A DNA stretch of 64,000 nt from Mycobacterium vicinigordonae (GCF_013466425.1 NZ_CP059165.1:4898001-4962000), one strand, 5' to 3'; counted from the first letter of the stretch, positions 17,435-26,539 are shown. Notes: a model not told the origin generated them from the letters alone. Made by a program: numbers and translations.

Positions 17435-18412
17435 CTAAAGCGGAGCCAGCGGCCAAAGCTGGGCGGTCGCGAGAAGCTGACGGCCTGTCCATTCGGTCAG
17501 TTGTGTCGCCGAGCCCAGCAAAAGGTCAAGAACGCGGCCCCGACGGTAGTAACGGTGAAACGGGTGCTCCCAGGTGAAACCAATCCCGCCCAGCACCTGA
17601 AGGCAGTGCTGGTTGGCAATGTCGACCGCTATTCCTGCGTGCACCTTGGCCATCACCGACGCATTCGGGTGTGGGTCGCTCCACGCCGCTGCGGTAGCCA
17701 GCCGCGCGCTCTCGGCGGCGACGAAAGTCTCCGCAAGACGGTGCTTGACCGCCTGATAGGAACCGACTTTGCGGCCGAACTGGGCTCGTGACTGTGCGTG
17801 GTCTACCGCCATCTGCAGCTGCGCGCCGACTAGACCGTTCATCTCCTCTGCCAAGAGCCGGCGCGCGAGTGCGAGAGCGTGTGCACACCGCTGCGCCGCG
17901 GTGTCACCGATCGCCAGCGGCTCGGCGCCGCCGATTGCGCATGTCGCGTCCACCCAGCACAGTCCGAGATCGGGATCGAGCCCCCGCAGCGGCCTGACCG
18001 TGAGCTCGTCACGTCGCAGCGCGACGACCTGGAGGCCGCCCGCCCGGGTCACGGCCATGACCGCACGGTCCACCCGATCGAGAGCGGTGGCGTACGTCAA
18101 CGCGAGGACCTCGGACCCATCGCCGCGGGTCGGGCCGACGCGTGCGGGCGTCGGGAACAGCGCCGCGCACGGCTCTGCGACACCGGCGAGAACAGGTCCG
18201 GCCAGCAGCGAAAGCATTGCTGACGACTTGGCCAAGCGGCCTTGCTGTGCAAAGAGCGCGTGCGCTGCGGCCTGCGGTTCTTCCTCCCACAGTTCGTACC
18301 AGCCCGAGCGCAGCAGTCGATCGGGTACCTCGGCCGGTTCGCAACCTGCCAGTAGCAACGCGGTCGTGTCATGGAGCTGTTGGTCGACGACGGCATCCAA
18401 CGAAGTGCTCAC
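17435..18412 (-). CDS. Acyl-CoA dehydrogenase-like protein, probable beta-type subunit
   Basis: This 325-residue protein has a recognisable C-terminal dehydrogenase domain (QSRAQFGRKVGSYQAVKHRLAE, QVLGGIGFTWEHPFHRYYRR) but a divergent, shortened N-terminal half. It lacks an obvious YEGT-type motif. Mycobacterial FadE pairs of this build form alpha2-beta2 heterotetramers acting on CoA thioesters with bulky acyl groups, where the beta chain lacks the catalytic base. Its GTG overlaps the stop of the next upstream fadE (GTGA at 18409-18412), which supports a pair. Confidence 0.85.
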   Translation of the reverse strand: MSTSLDAVVDQQLHDTTALLLAGCEPAEVPDRLLRSGWYELWEEEPQAAAHALFAQQGRLAKSSAMLSLLAGPVLAGVAEPCAALFPTPARVGPTRGDGSEVLALTYATALDRVDRAVMAVTRAGGLQVVALRRDELTVRPLRGLDPDLGLCWVDATCAIGGAEPLAIGDTAAQRCAHALALARRLLAEEMNGLVGAQLQMAVDHAQSRAQFGRKVGSYQAVKHRLAETFVAAESARLATAAAWSDPHPNASVMAKVHAGIAVDIANQHCLQVLGGIGFTWEHPFHRYYRRGRVLDLLLGSATQLTEWTGRQLLATAQLWPLAPL

Positions 18413-19566
18413 CTCTCTCGGGGAAGGCGGAGGAGGCGCTCAGCCACGATGTTTCGTTGAATCTCCGCGGTACCGCCATAGATCGACGAGGCGCGCGAAT
18501 AGGTGTGGTCGTAGCGCCAGCGAGCGGCCACAGGACCGTCATTCAGCAGGATCAGCTGCGGTTCGAGCTTGAGCGCGGTGTCAAAGACCGCCTTCTCGGC
18601 AGTCGACAGCAAGATCTTGTCCACCGACGTGCCAGCGCCGACGTCGCAACCCGCCGCCGCGGCGTGGAAGGTTTCCCGCACTCGCAAGCGGAGTGCATGC
18701 AGGGCGACGTACGCATCGCCAACGTGACCAGCTGCGGGCGCACTGGCACCAGCATCGGCACCGGCGATAGCGTCGCGCAGTCGGGTATGCAGCCAGGCCT
18801 GCCGCTGCCACGCCAACACCCCACGCTCGTTGCCCAACACCTTTCGCACCACCTCGCCGCCGCCGTCCACCACACCGACGGTGCGCGCTTTCGGCACCTC
18901 GACCTCGTCGAAGAACAGCTCGGCAAACTCGTCGTCGCCCGTCATCGCGCGCAGCGGGCGGACCTGGACACCCGGCGAGTCCATGTCGACAAACAACGCG
19001 GTAACACCCCGAAATCCCGCGGAGACGTCGCCGGTTCGCGCCAGCAGCAGGCAACGTTGCGCGCCCATGGCATACGACGTCCAGATCTTCTGTCCGCTCA
19101 CCACCCAGTGCGTGTCGGCATCGACCGCTCGGGTGCGCAAAGCACCGAGATCGCTTCCGGCCTCGGGTTCAGAGAATCCTTGGCACCAGACATCGGTACC
19201 GTCGAGCAGACGGGGGAAAAATTCGGCGACCAGCTCCGGGCTGCCGAACTCAAGCACCGCAGGCCCCAGTACTTCGATCAGGCTGCAAGCGAACGGCGGC
19301 GGGTAACCGGCCTTCGTCAGTTCTTCGCCAACGACACCGCGCAATAACACCGATCCGCCGAGGCCGCCGGCGTGGTCGGGCCACCCGTGTCGAGCCCATC
19401 TTGATTCGTACAAGAGTCGTTGCAGCGCACGGGCCTGACCGAGCTGCTCCGCTGGACTGTTTGCCACCATCCGCAACCCGTCGAGCTGCTCAGCCGCACC
19501 GGCAACCCAGCCGCGGAAATCCTCCCGAAACCGCAGCAGTTGCTCCCAACCGACGTCGCTGCTCAC
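18409..19566 (-). CDS. Acyl-CoA dehydrogenase, probable alpha-type subunit
   Basis: This 385-residue acyl-CoA dehydrogenase shows QGFSEPEAGSDLG, VSGQKIWTSYAMGAQRC, a LGNERGVLAWQRQ helix whose glutamate may be the catalytic base, and SSIYGGTAEIQRNI near the end. It is the first gene of a three-fadE operon and is coupled to the beta-like gene by GTGA. The GTG at 19566 was chosen from alignment expectations; a GTG at 19590 behind AGGGGG is a real alternative. A TetR-type operator (19726-19741) lies upstream. Confidence 0.88.
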   Translation of the reverse strand: MSSDVGWEQLLRFREDFRGWVAGAAEQLDGLRMVANSPAEQLGQARALQRLLYESRWARHGWPDHAGGLGGSVLLRGVVGEELTKAGYPPPFACSLIEVLGPAVLEFGSPELVAEFFPRLLDGTDVWCQGFSEPEAGSDLGALRTRAVDADTHWVVSGQKIWTSYAMGAQRCLLLARTGDVSAGFRGVTALFVDMDSPGVQVRPLRAMTGDDEFAELFFDEVEVPKARTVGVVDGGGEVVRKVLGNERGVLAWQRQAWLHTRLRDAIAGADAGASAPAAGHVGDAYVALHALRLRVRETFHAAAAGCDVGAGTSVDKILLSTAEKAVFDTALKLEPQLILLNDGPVAARWRYDHTYSRASSIYGGTAEIQRNIVAERLLRLPRER

Positions 19567-19725
19567 GCGCTCACCCGACTCGCACAGCACGCCCCCTGGC
19601 GCAATGTCTTCGTTGTTCGCAACGTTGCGTCTCCAGCACAGTCGGATAGCCGGTCGGTTCGAGTTGGCCTGGCACCGCCAAGCCGGGGCGGGTAACAGCA
19701 CCACCCGCGTTCCGATGCGACGTTA

Positions 19726-19741
19726 CTTATCAGATGGTAAG
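19726..19741. promoter_or_regulatory. TetR-type operator CTTATC-AGAT-GGTAAG
   Basis: This near-perfect 6+4+6 inverted repeat upstream of the fadE operon matches the perfect TTACC-GAGT-GGTAA at 20468-20481, which abuts the neighbouring TetR gene. The shared arms and identical 4-base spacer point to the TetR at 19853-20464 as the binding protein. Confidence 0.7.
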
Positions 19742-19754
19742 GCGTCAACACCCT

Positions 19755-19776
19755 TAGCATAGTCAAAACTACGCTA
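19755..19776. repeat. Inverted repeat with 9-base arms
   Basis: TAGCATAGT (19755-19763) and ACTACGCTA (19768-19776) pair at 8 of 9 positions around CAAA. CCCTT and AAGGG lie just outside. The element sits between the fadE operon and the TetR gene stop. It could be the terminator of the TetR gene or another operator. Confidence 0.45.
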
Positions 19777-19852
19777 TATCAAGGGTAAATCCCTCTCAAA
19801 ACCGAGCATCGGCTTATCATCTAGTCAATTCAGGCAACCTGCAACGTCCCGC

Positions 19853-20464
19853 TCAGCGAGCCGGCTCCCCAGGAGATCGGGCCCCGTCCATGGCGATGGC
19901 GAAGTACAAGTCGGCGATCTCGCTGGCACTCGCTCGCCCGCCGGGCCGGTACCACCGCGCGGCCCACGACACCATTGCGATGAACGCGTAGCCGGTAAGG
20001 GTGGGATCCATCGGCCTCATGATGCCGGCCTGCATGGCGTCGTCCACCGCGTCGACGACGTAGTCGGTGAATCGCTGCTCCAGAGCGCGCAGCGCCTTGG
20101 CCTGACGACGTGGCAGACAGCTGGACAGCAGCGGCCCCTCCTGGAAAAACACCGTTACTTCCACGGGCATCTGGCGCACTAGATCCATGACGTCGTGCAT
20201 CATCTGATGCAGTCGTCGATCGGGACTCCAATCGGGCGGGTGCCGCTGCACCCGCGCGTTTATCTCCTCGGCAACGTTGCTGTAAATCTCGTAAAGGATG
20301 TCGGACTTGGCCTGGAAATAGTGGTAGAGGGCGGGCTTGGTGAAGCCGAGCGCCGAAGCGATGTCGTCCATCGACGTTCCGCTGTATCCGCAGGCCATGA
20401 ACAACCGCGCAGCCTCTTGCAGTACGCGGGACCGTCTTGAGGTTTTCTCCGAACTCATCGACAC
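19853..20464 (-). CDS. TetR-family transcriptional regulator
   Basis: This 203-residue regulator (201 from the ATG at 20458) has a clear N-terminal helix-turn-helix, MDDIASALGFTKPALYHYFQ (about 32-51), and a helical ligand domain with VFFQEGPLLSS. The start lies directly against a perfect operator (20468-20481), with no ribosome-binding site, so the mRNA may be leaderless and autoregulated. The same operator precedes the fadE operon at 19566, suggesting acyl-CoA-responsive control of those dehydrogenases. Confidence 0.9.
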   Translation of the reverse strand: MSMSSEKTSRRSRVLQEAARLFMACGYSGTSMDDIASALGFTKPALYHYFQAKSDILYEIYSNVAEEINARVQRHPPDWSPDRRLHQMMHDVMDLVRQMPVEVTVFFQEGPLLSSCLPRRQAKALRALEQRFTDYVVDAVDDAMQAGIMRPMDPTLTGYAFIAMVSWAARWYRPGGRASASEIADLYFAIAMDGARSPGEPAR

Positions 20465-20467
20465 AGA

Positions 20468-20481
20468 TTACCGAGTGGTAA
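20468..20481. promoter_or_regulatory. Perfect TetR-type operator TTACC-GAGT-GGTAA
   Basis: The inverted repeat has 5-base arms and a 4-base spacer, and ends three bases before the GTG start of the TetR gene. Binding here would block transcription directly, indicating autoregulation. Confidence 0.75.
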
Positions 20482-20556
20482 ATAGCTACGACGGCTTTGC
20501 AGCCAGGAGACACGCTGGGCCGGCCAGTCCCCAACCCACCGTCCCACCGCGGGTCG

Positions 20557-21429
20557 TCACGCCGGGGACTCGGATGGGAGGCGGATCGCGACCTCCTGCA
20601 CGGCCGTAGCCACCACCGTGTTGCCTGGGCCGCGGACCTGCGCTGTCACCAAGCCGCGACCACCGGCACTCACCGGGGAACGCGACTCGATCAGCAACCA
20701 CTGATCGGTCGTCACCAGGTCGTGGAACCACATGCTGTGCTGCGTCGTGGCGTACCGAATGCGCCTGTCGTCGGCGGCGTAGCCGTTCTCGACGAGCGCG
20801 GGTTCGAATAGATACAGATCACTGATCAACGCCACTATCCCGTGGTGGATGGCCGGGTGGGCGGGTAGTTGCCCCAGGGCTCTGAACCACAACCGCCGCA
20901 CGAAAAACCCGTCCTCGCGGGTATCGAGGTAGCAGACATCAAAGGCCCCCGCGGGGATCGCTCGCGCCGGGTGCGGCAGACCGGGACGAGCACGCGGATC
21001 CGGTGTGGCGTCTCCCACGCCATGCCGATGCGACCAGGCACACGCATCGGGTCGACGAAAGCCGATCGCGGCCAAGGCAACCGGCACACCGTCTTGGCAG
21101 GCGGTCACGTCGCGAACCGCCGACGATTGTCCGTCGTGTGCGTGTCCAACCCGGTACTCGCAGACTGCGCCGCCGTCCCCCGGACGCAGGAACGTCACGC
21201 TAAGACTGCTCGCCACCAGGTGGTCGCCGACCGACTGGTAACCCGCGGTGAGCAATTGGGCAAGCGTTTGGCCGCCGAACATCCGGCCACCACGGGCATC
21301 GGTATGACACGACTGCCACGTGCGTTCACCGATCGCTGCTACGGCAAACACATCATGGACATCGGGTCGACGGTTCAAACGGTTCAACGAGCAAGAGTCC
21401 GTTTCGTTTTGCTCCGGCCGTCCGGCCAC
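20557..21429 (-). CDS. Acyl-CoA thioesterase II (TesB-like, double hotdog)
   Basis: This enzyme of 290 residues hydrolyses acyl-CoA to fatty acid and CoA. Seen: the N-terminal hotdog segment RTWQSCHTDARGGRMFGGQTLAQLL, the LSVTFLRPGD strand, and in the C-terminal hotdog TQHSMWFHDLVTTDQWLLIES followed by GRGLVTAQV. These are standard TesB landmarks. The GTG at 21429 has AAAGGA six bases upstream. It follows a TetR gene by 46 bases on the same strand, so the two are probably co-transcribed. Confidence 0.88.
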   Translation of the reverse strand: MAGRPEQNETDSCSLNRLNRRPDVHDVFAVAAIGERTWQSCHTDARGGRMFGGQTLAQLLTAGYQSVGDHLVASSLSVTFLRPGDGGAVCEYRVGHAHDGQSSAVRDVTACQDGVPVALAAIGFRRPDACAWSHRHGVGDATPDPRARPGLPHPARAIPAGAFDVCYLDTREDGFFVRRLWFRALGQLPAHPAIHHGIVALISDLYLFEPALVENGYAADDRRIRYATTQHSMWFHDLVTTDQWLLIESRSPVSAGGRGLVTAQVRGPGNTVVATAVQEVAIRLPSESPA

Positions 21430-21475
21430 GACACGTCCTTTCGATGGCTGCCGGCAAATACTGCGTCGGGGCTTC

Positions 21476-22153
21476 TCAGACCCCGGCCCCGCCATCGCCG
21501 TCGGTGCCGTATTCCATCAATGCCAGTGCCAGCCGACGGTACCGTTTGGTCAGCTCATCGATGCCGATCGTGCCCGAGGGACGGTACCACTCCGGGATTG
21601 CGTTGAGCGCGGCGATCAGCGTGCGGCGAGCGTCGTCGGGATATGGAGTATGAAAGACACCTGCCGCCAGGCCGGCAGCGATGGCAGCGTCGAACAGGCC
21701 CACCACATCGGCCTGCCGGGTCGAGAGGCGCCGAGCGTAGTCGGGTTCGAGGTTGCGTATCTCGCGGATGAAAAGCAGGCTGTCGACGCGCAGCTTGGCG
21801 CGGTATTCAACCATGCTGTCCACCAGCACCAAGAAATGCTGCACCGGGTCGGTGGTCGAATCGGCCGAGTGCCGCTCAAGGATCTTGTGGAAACTGTCGA
21901 TCGCCTCGTTCAGCACGCCGTAGAGCAGTTCCTGCTTGCTGGCGTAGTAGTGGTATAGCACCGACAGGCTCAAACCGGCCTCTTTGGCGATGTCGCGGAT
22001 CGATACGGCGTGGAAGCCCCGTTCGACGAATTCGCGACGTGCCACCTCACGTAGCGTCGCCAAGCCTGCCGGGTTGTTTTTCAAGGCCCGCGCGGTCGTA
22101 CGTGAACCCGCAAATCGCGCGGATTCGGATTCTGATGGGTCCTTCGGACTCAT
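21476..22153 (-). CDS. TetR-family transcriptional regulator
   Basis: This 225-residue regulator has an N-terminal helix-turn-helix with SIRDIAKEAGLSLSVLYHYYAS and a C-terminal ligand domain resembling the KstR2-type fold (LFIREIRNLEPDYARRL). The ATG at 22153 has AGGAGG nine bases upstream; the longer upstream frame lacks family similarity. It lies between an enoyl-CoA hydratase gene and the thioesterase gene, all on the minus strand. Confidence 0.9.
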   Translation of the reverse strand: MSPKDPSESESARFAGSRTTARALKNNPAGLATLREVARREFVERGFHAVSIRDIAKEAGLSLSVLYHYYASKQELLYGVLNEAIDSFHKILERHSADSTTDPVQHFLVLVDSMVEYRAKLRVDSLLFIREIRNLEPDYARRLSTRQADVVGLFDAAIAAGLAAGVFHTPYPDDARRTLIAALNAIPEWYRPSGTIGIDELTKRYRRLALALMEYGTDGDGGAGV

Positions 22154-22201
22154 CGGCCACCGCCTCCTGCTGGTGTGCGAATGGTTCGCCGGCGAGCAAA
22201 T

Positions 22202-22222
22202 GCACGGTGTGTCGCACCGTGC
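22202..22222. terminator. Stem-loop between the enoyl-CoA hydratase and TetR genes
   Basis: GCACGGTG (22202-22209) and CACCGTGC (22215-22222) form a perfect 8-base stem with a 5-base loop. It is downstream of the hydratase gene and about 50 bases upstream of the TetR start. It may end the hydratase transcript or serve as the TetR operator. Confidence 0.45.
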
Positions 22223-22300
22223 GCCGGGCTGGGGTCGCGGACATTGACGGAGCTGGCCGGACACCCAACCGGAGACGCCCGACACTGCCGCAAAGCACCG

Positions 22301-23077
22301 CTAGCGGCCATTGAACGCCGGACGCCTTTTCTGGCGAAAAGCCCGAATCCCCTCACGAAAATCCTCGGTGTTCATGAGCATTCTCTGCCCGGTGGTTTCA
22401 CAATCTAGCGCGGCATCAAATCGCTCCAGCGTGAACTCGTTGATGGCACGTTTGGTCTCGGCAATGGCCAATGGCGGCCCCGCGGCCAACTTGGCTGCCA
22501 CCGCCTCGACGACCTCGGTGAACTTCGCCTCCTCGACGGCCATCCCGATCAAACCCCATTGCTCGGCCACTGTGGCCGAGACACGCTCAGCCATCAGCGC
22601 CATCCGCAACGCCCGCGCCCGCCCGATAGCGGCGGGTATCACCGCGGTAGCGCCGCCGTCTGGCATCAGTCCGATGTTGGTGAATGCGAGCAAGAAGTAA
22701 GCAGACTCCTGAGCGACAACCACATCGCAGGCAAGAGCGAGGGATGCACCTACCCCGGCCGCCAGCCCGTTGACCGCCGCCACGACAGGTTTGTCCGATG
22801 TTCGGATCGCCTGAACCGCCCGATTTGCGGCGGCTAGCGTGCCCCCGTCGGCGCCACTCTGGTCCCGGGTCGCAACATCGGCTCCCGAGCAAAAGGCGCG
22901 ACCGTTGCCGGTGAGGACGACAACGCGAACCTGCGGGTCGTTGCCGGCTTCTTCGACCGCGGCCGTCAACGCGCTGAGCGTTGCTGCGTCCACAGAGTTC
23001 AAGGTGGCCGGACGGTTCAGGACTAGGCGCAGCTGTGCGCCCTGTCGCTGGCGCAGCAAAGTGTCCTCACTTACCAC
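22301..23077 (-). CDS. Enoyl-CoA hydratase/isomerase, PaaG-like
   Basis: This 258-residue crotonase-fold protein shows GNGRAFCSGADV and VNGLAAGVGASLALACD, which form the oxyanion hole. In the active-site loop it has GLMPDGGAT, where the second catalytic glutamate of hydratases is replaced by aspartate, as in PaaG-type isomerases and delta3-delta2 enoyl-CoA isomerases. An isomerase role is therefore as likely as hydration. The GTG at 23077 has GAGGAGG eight bases upstream. Confidence 0.88.
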   Translation of the reverse strand: MVSEDTLLRQRQGAQLRLVLNRPATLNSVDAATLSALTAAVEEAGNDPQVRVVVLTGNGRAFCSGADVATRDQSGADGGTLAAANRAVQAIRTSDKPVVAAVNGLAAGVGASLALACDVVVAQESAYFLLAFTNIGLMPDGGATAVIPAAIGRARALRMALMAERVSATVAEQWGLIGMAVEEAKFTEVVEAVAAKLAAGPPLAIAETKRAINEFTLERFDAALDCETTGQRMLMNTEDFREGIRAFRQKRRPAFNGR

Positions 23078-23280
23078 CGACGCAACCTCCTCGATTAGTC
23101 CGACGACGCGGGCAGCCAGGAAACAACCAAGTCCGAATCATACCTGCCGAACGTTCGATTAGTAGCCTACTGGATCCTTGCCCCGCACTCGTCGGCATCG
23201 GCCACACGATCCCGCCGCCCGAACAGTCCGCCGCATCCTCGACTCCGAATGATTACCGAGCGACAGGGAATACGGGGTTC

Positions 23281-24618
23281 ATGACTCACTGCTTGGTCAC
23301 CGGTGCCACCGGGTACATCGGCGCGCGACTGGTGCCGCAATTGCTGGAAAAGGGTCACGCGGTGCGTGCGCTGGCACGCAACCCGGACAAACTCGCGCAC
23401 GTGCCGTGGCGCTCTCGGGCAGAGGTCGCCGAAGGAGACCTCGCGGATCTCGATTCGCTGATCGCGGCGTTCGAGGACATCGACGTCGTCTACTACCTGG
23501 TGCACTCGATGGGCGGGTCCAAAGATTTCGCCGCCGCCGAGGCCCAGTCCGTGCGCAATGTAGTGACGGCCGCTCGGCGCGCCGGGATCCGCCGGGTGGT
23601 TTATCTGGGTGGCCTGCATCCCCCCAACGGCCGGCTCTCGCCCCATCTGGAATCTCGCAAGGCGGTGGGCAAGCAACTGATCGATTCCGGCATCGAAACG
23701 GTGGTGCTGCAGGCCGGTGTGGTGATCGGGTCCGGATCGGCGTCGTTTGAGATGATCCGTCACCTCACCGACCGGCTGCCGGTGATGACGACGCCGAAGT
23801 GGGTGCACAACCGAATCCAGCCGATCGCGGTCAGCGACGCGCTGTACTACCTGGCCGCGGCCGCGACCGCGCCGGTGCCGGAATCCCGGACCTGGGACAT
23901 CGGCGGCCCCGATGTGTTGGAGTACGGCGACATGATGCGGATCTACGCCCAAGTCGCCGGATTGCACCGACGCCGCCTGATCGTGTTGCCCTTCCTGACG
24001 CCGACCATCGCCAGCCTATGGGTCGGCACGGTCACCCCCATCCCGCCCAAGCTGGCGCGGCCGCTTATCGAATCACTGGAATGCGATGCGGTAATGCGCA
24101 ATTCGGACATCGACGACATTGTCGACCCGCCGCTGGGCGGGCTGACCGGCTACCGACGTGCCGTCGAGCTCGCGTTGGCTCGCGCGTCGCGCGGTGAGGC
24201 CGGAGCGGACTGGGACTCGCCGCCCCCCGAAGCATTGCCCAGCGATCCGCAGTGGGCCGGCGAGATCGTCTACACCGATGTCCGGACGGCCACGACCGCC
24301 GCCGCGCCCGACGACGTGTGGCGCGCAGCCGAGCATGCCGTCACCGACTGTGGTTGGCAGGTGGTGCAGCGGGAACCTGGCCGGCTGCTGCGGCTGCGTG
24401 GTACCGAGCGCTCCCCGGGTTGCATGTGGCTGGAACTGGCGGTGCTGCCAAAGGTCGGCGGCGGAACGACCTACACCCAGCGGGCGACCTTCCTGCCCAG
24501 CGGCATGCCGGGCCGGATGTACTGGTTCGCGGCGTGGCCGGCACGCGTTGCGGCATTACGAGCGCTGACGCACCAAGTCGTCAGAGCCCGAATAACGGAG
24601 GCAGTGCAAGCACCATGA
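23281..24618 (+). CDS. Atypical SDR / NAD(P)-binding protein with C-terminal DUF2867-like domain
   Basis: This 445-residue protein begins with a Rossmann motif, VTGATGYIGARLVPQLLEKG, and carries a NmrA/complex-I-type atypical SDR domain (about 1-300). The last 140 residues (WQVVQREPGRLLRLRG, MPGRMYWFAAWPARV) look like the DUF2867 domain. The ATG at 23281 is chosen because the Rossmann fold begins there. It converges with the CPBP gene, overlapping it by 38 bases. The substrate is unknown. Confidence 0.82.
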   Translation: MTHCLVTGATGYIGARLVPQLLEKGHAVRALARNPDKLAHVPWRSRAEVAEGDLADLDSLIAAFEDIDVVYYLVHSMGGSKDFAAAEAQSVRNVVTAARRAGIRRVVYLGGLHPPNGRLSPHLESRKAVGKQLIDSGIETVVLQAGVVIGSGSASFEMIRHLTDRLPVMTTPKWVHNRIQPIAVSDALYYLAAAATAPVPESRTWDIGGPDVLEYGDMMRIYAQVAGLHRRRLIVLPFLTPTIASLWVGTVTPIPPKLARPLIESLECDAVMRNSDIDDIVDPPLGGLTGYRRAVELALARASRGEAGADWDSPPPEALPSDPQWAGEIVYTDVRTATTAAAPDDVWRAAEHAVTDCGWQVVQREPGRLLRLRGTERSPGCMWLELAVLPKVGGGTTYTQRATFLPSGMPGRMYWFAAWPARVAALRALTHQVVRARITEAVQAP

Positions 24619-25303
24619 TCAGGCCCCAGAAGAAGTGGGTCAGCATCGGCGCCAACACCCCACCGGTGGCTCGGCGTTCCAGTGCGCACACCATGCCCAA
24701 GATGATCGCCGCAAAGCCCAGCATCGGGTTTCCGCTGGCCATCGTCGCTACCACGTACAGCAGCGTGGAGATCACCACGGGGAACCGCCGGCCCAGCGCG
24801 GTGAAAAGTGCACCGCGGAAGAACATCTCTTCAGCCACTCCGGTGATCACCGTCATCAGCACTACGAGCAGGAACGAACCCTGATGGCTCAGTACCAGGA
24901 CCCGGGTTATCAGGTTGGCCACCGGCGGTATCTCGCGGGCGAGCAGTCCGCCCAGCAAGAAGGCGCCGCCAAGCAACAGCCCGATGCTGGTCCCGGTGAT
25001 GACCGGACGCTGGTTGCGTCCACGCCAGCAGATGCCGCCCAGGTGCAGCGGTCCGGATATCCATGAACCCCCGGCCCACACCGCCGCCAGCAACAACGTC
25101 AACCAGTAGAAGCTTGTCTGGCCGGGTGAAGTGCGCAACGTGAAGCCCAGCGTGACCGCGCCGAGCACCAGCGTGATGGCGACGATGATGCGCCGCCGCA
25201 GTACAAGTGCGGGCGGTTCATGATGGGGCACAGCGACATTGGTGATCGCGCGGCGAAACTCTTGTACCGCGCTGACACGGTGCGGGCTGGCGGTATCAGT
25301 CAT
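24581..25303 (-). CDS. CPBP-family intramembrane metalloprotease (CAAX protease-like)
   Basis: This 240-residue protein has six to eight hydrophobic helices and the Abi/CPBP signature EEMFFRG (Glu158, Glu159, Arg163), with a second metal-site motif at THFFWG (His223). Such proteins act within the membrane; their bacterial substrates are mostly unknown. The start overlaps the stop of the upstream SDR gene (ATGA at 25300-25303), so the two are translationally coupled. Confidence 0.85.
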   Translation of the reverse strand: MTDTASPHRVSAVQEFRRAITNVAVPHHEPPALVLRRRIIVAITLVLGAVTLGFTLRTSPGQTSFYWLTLLLAAVWAGGSWISGPLHLGGICWRGRNQRPVITGTSIGLLLGGAFLLGGLLAREIPPVANLITRVLVLSHQGSFLLVVLMTVITGVAEEMFFRGALFTALGRRFPVVISTLLYVVATMASGNPMLGFAAIILGMVCALERRATGGVLAPMLTHFFWGLIMVLALPPLFGL

Positions 25304-26460
25304 GCAAAGCGGACCTTCGGGGTCAGGGCGAGCAGAATGTCCAAGCTGGTGCGCAGCGCACCGGCCACCGGGCCGGGAACGATGTTAACCAGACGCAGCG
25401 TAGGCCGCACGATCGGCGGTGTCACCGTCCCGGCCCAGCGACGGATGCGCAGCGCGTCGCCGCCCGCCCACGCGGGGTCGGTGTCGGCGAGATGGTGCGG
25501 GTCGGACAGCGCGTTGACGGGACGAGGCGGTTCGTTGGTGTGACCGGACAGCGCCAGCGCGATCGCCTCGTCGGGTCCAAGCCGGCCACCGGGCGGGTCG
25601 GGGACCAGTTCGGTCAAACCGCTACCCGAGGCGCGCATCGGGTGATCCAGCGACTCCACCAGGTCACTGGCCAGACCGCTCGGCACGGGCAGTGCCAGGG
25701 CGGTGAACAGCGAGGCGACCGACGTGTCGATGTGCGGCACCCGCCAGGCAGCGTGCCAGCGTCCCGAGATGCGGGCGTATTTCTTGAGCAGCTCGCGATA
25801 GGACGTGGTCTCCGGGCCGCTGATGTCGTAGGCCCCGGCCGGCACCTGGTCCGCGTCGGCCGCCGCAATCAGGTAGTGCAACACATCGCGGATCGAGATC
25901 GGGTCCAAGTCGTTGTGCATCCAGCCCGGCATTGGCATCACCGGGAAACGGTCGCCGACGTAGCGCAGCATCTCGAAGGACGTCGACCCCGCACCGATGA
26001 TCAGTGCCGCGCCCAGCCACACCAGGTCCGGCCCGCCCTGCACGCTAAGCGCCTGGGCAACCTCGGCGCGACTGGTCAGGTGCTCGGACAGGGCGTCGTC
26101 GTCGGGCACGAAGCCGCCCAGGTAAACGATCCGCGACACCCCGGCCTTGCGGGCGGCGCCAGCGACGTTGGCGGCAGAAGCGTTGTCGGTGTCGCGGAAG
26201 CCGTCCTGGCCGATCCCGTGGATCAGGTAGTACACCACGTCGATCGGGCCGAAAGCTTCAGTACTTGCGGCCAGCGCTGCGTGAGCCTGCTTCCGGTCCG
26301 ACGCATCCAGTTGCACCGGCACTACCTCGTGGGACCAACCGAAATGCTTGAGCCGAGCCGGGTTTCGGGTAGCCGCCAACACCTCATGGCCCTCGGCCAA
26401 CAGCGCGGTGATCAGCCGCGAGCCCACATATCCGGTGGCACCTGTCACCAGAATCCGCAT
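25300..26460 (-). CDS. Atypical SDR / NAD(P)-binding epimerase-like protein
   Basis: This 386-residue protein starts with the Rossmann motif MRILVTGATGYVGSRL and has the atypical SDR elements VVYYLIHGIGQDGF and VYLGG. It resembles the plus-strand SDR at 23281 but lacks its C-terminal domain. The ATG at 26460 fits the fold; a TTG nine bases upstream is possible. It is coupled to the CPBP gene and diverges from the type III PKS gene, so a role in that pathway is possible but unproven. Confidence 0.82.
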   Translation of the reverse strand: MRILVTGATGYVGSRLITALLAEGHEVLAATRNPARLKHFGWSHEVVPVQLDASDRKQAHAALAASTEAFGPIDVVYYLIHGIGQDGFRDTDNASAANVAGAARKAGVSRIVYLGGFVPDDDALSEHLTSRAEVAQALSVQGGPDLVWLGAALIIGAGSTSFEMLRYVGDRFPVMPMPGWMHNDLDPISIRDVLHYLIAAADADQVPAGAYDISGPETTSYRELLKKYARISGRWHAAWRVPHIDTSVASLFTALALPVPSGLASDLVESLDHPMRASGSGLTELVPDPPGGRLGPDEAIALALSGHTNEPPRPVNALSDPHHLADTDPAWAGGDALRIRRWAGTVTPPIVRPTLRLVNIVPGPVAGALRTSLDILLALTPKVRFA

Positions 26461-26509
26461 TCTTTTCAACCTATCCGTCGACGATTCGGCCTATGCCCGC
26501 ATCCCCGAC

Positions 26510-26539
26510 TTAGTACCCCGCCAGTTAGTACCCCGCCAG
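26510..26539. repeat. Two tandem 15-base repeats
   Basis: TTAGTACCCCGCCAG occurs twice head to tail in the divergent region between the SDR and the type III PKS genes. It could double a regulator site or be a slippage product. Confidence 0.8.

Noticed and set aside
18142..19347. Plus-strand frame of 401 codons
   Set aside because: It is antisense to the two fadE genes, which have clear motifs; composition is atypical for a protein.
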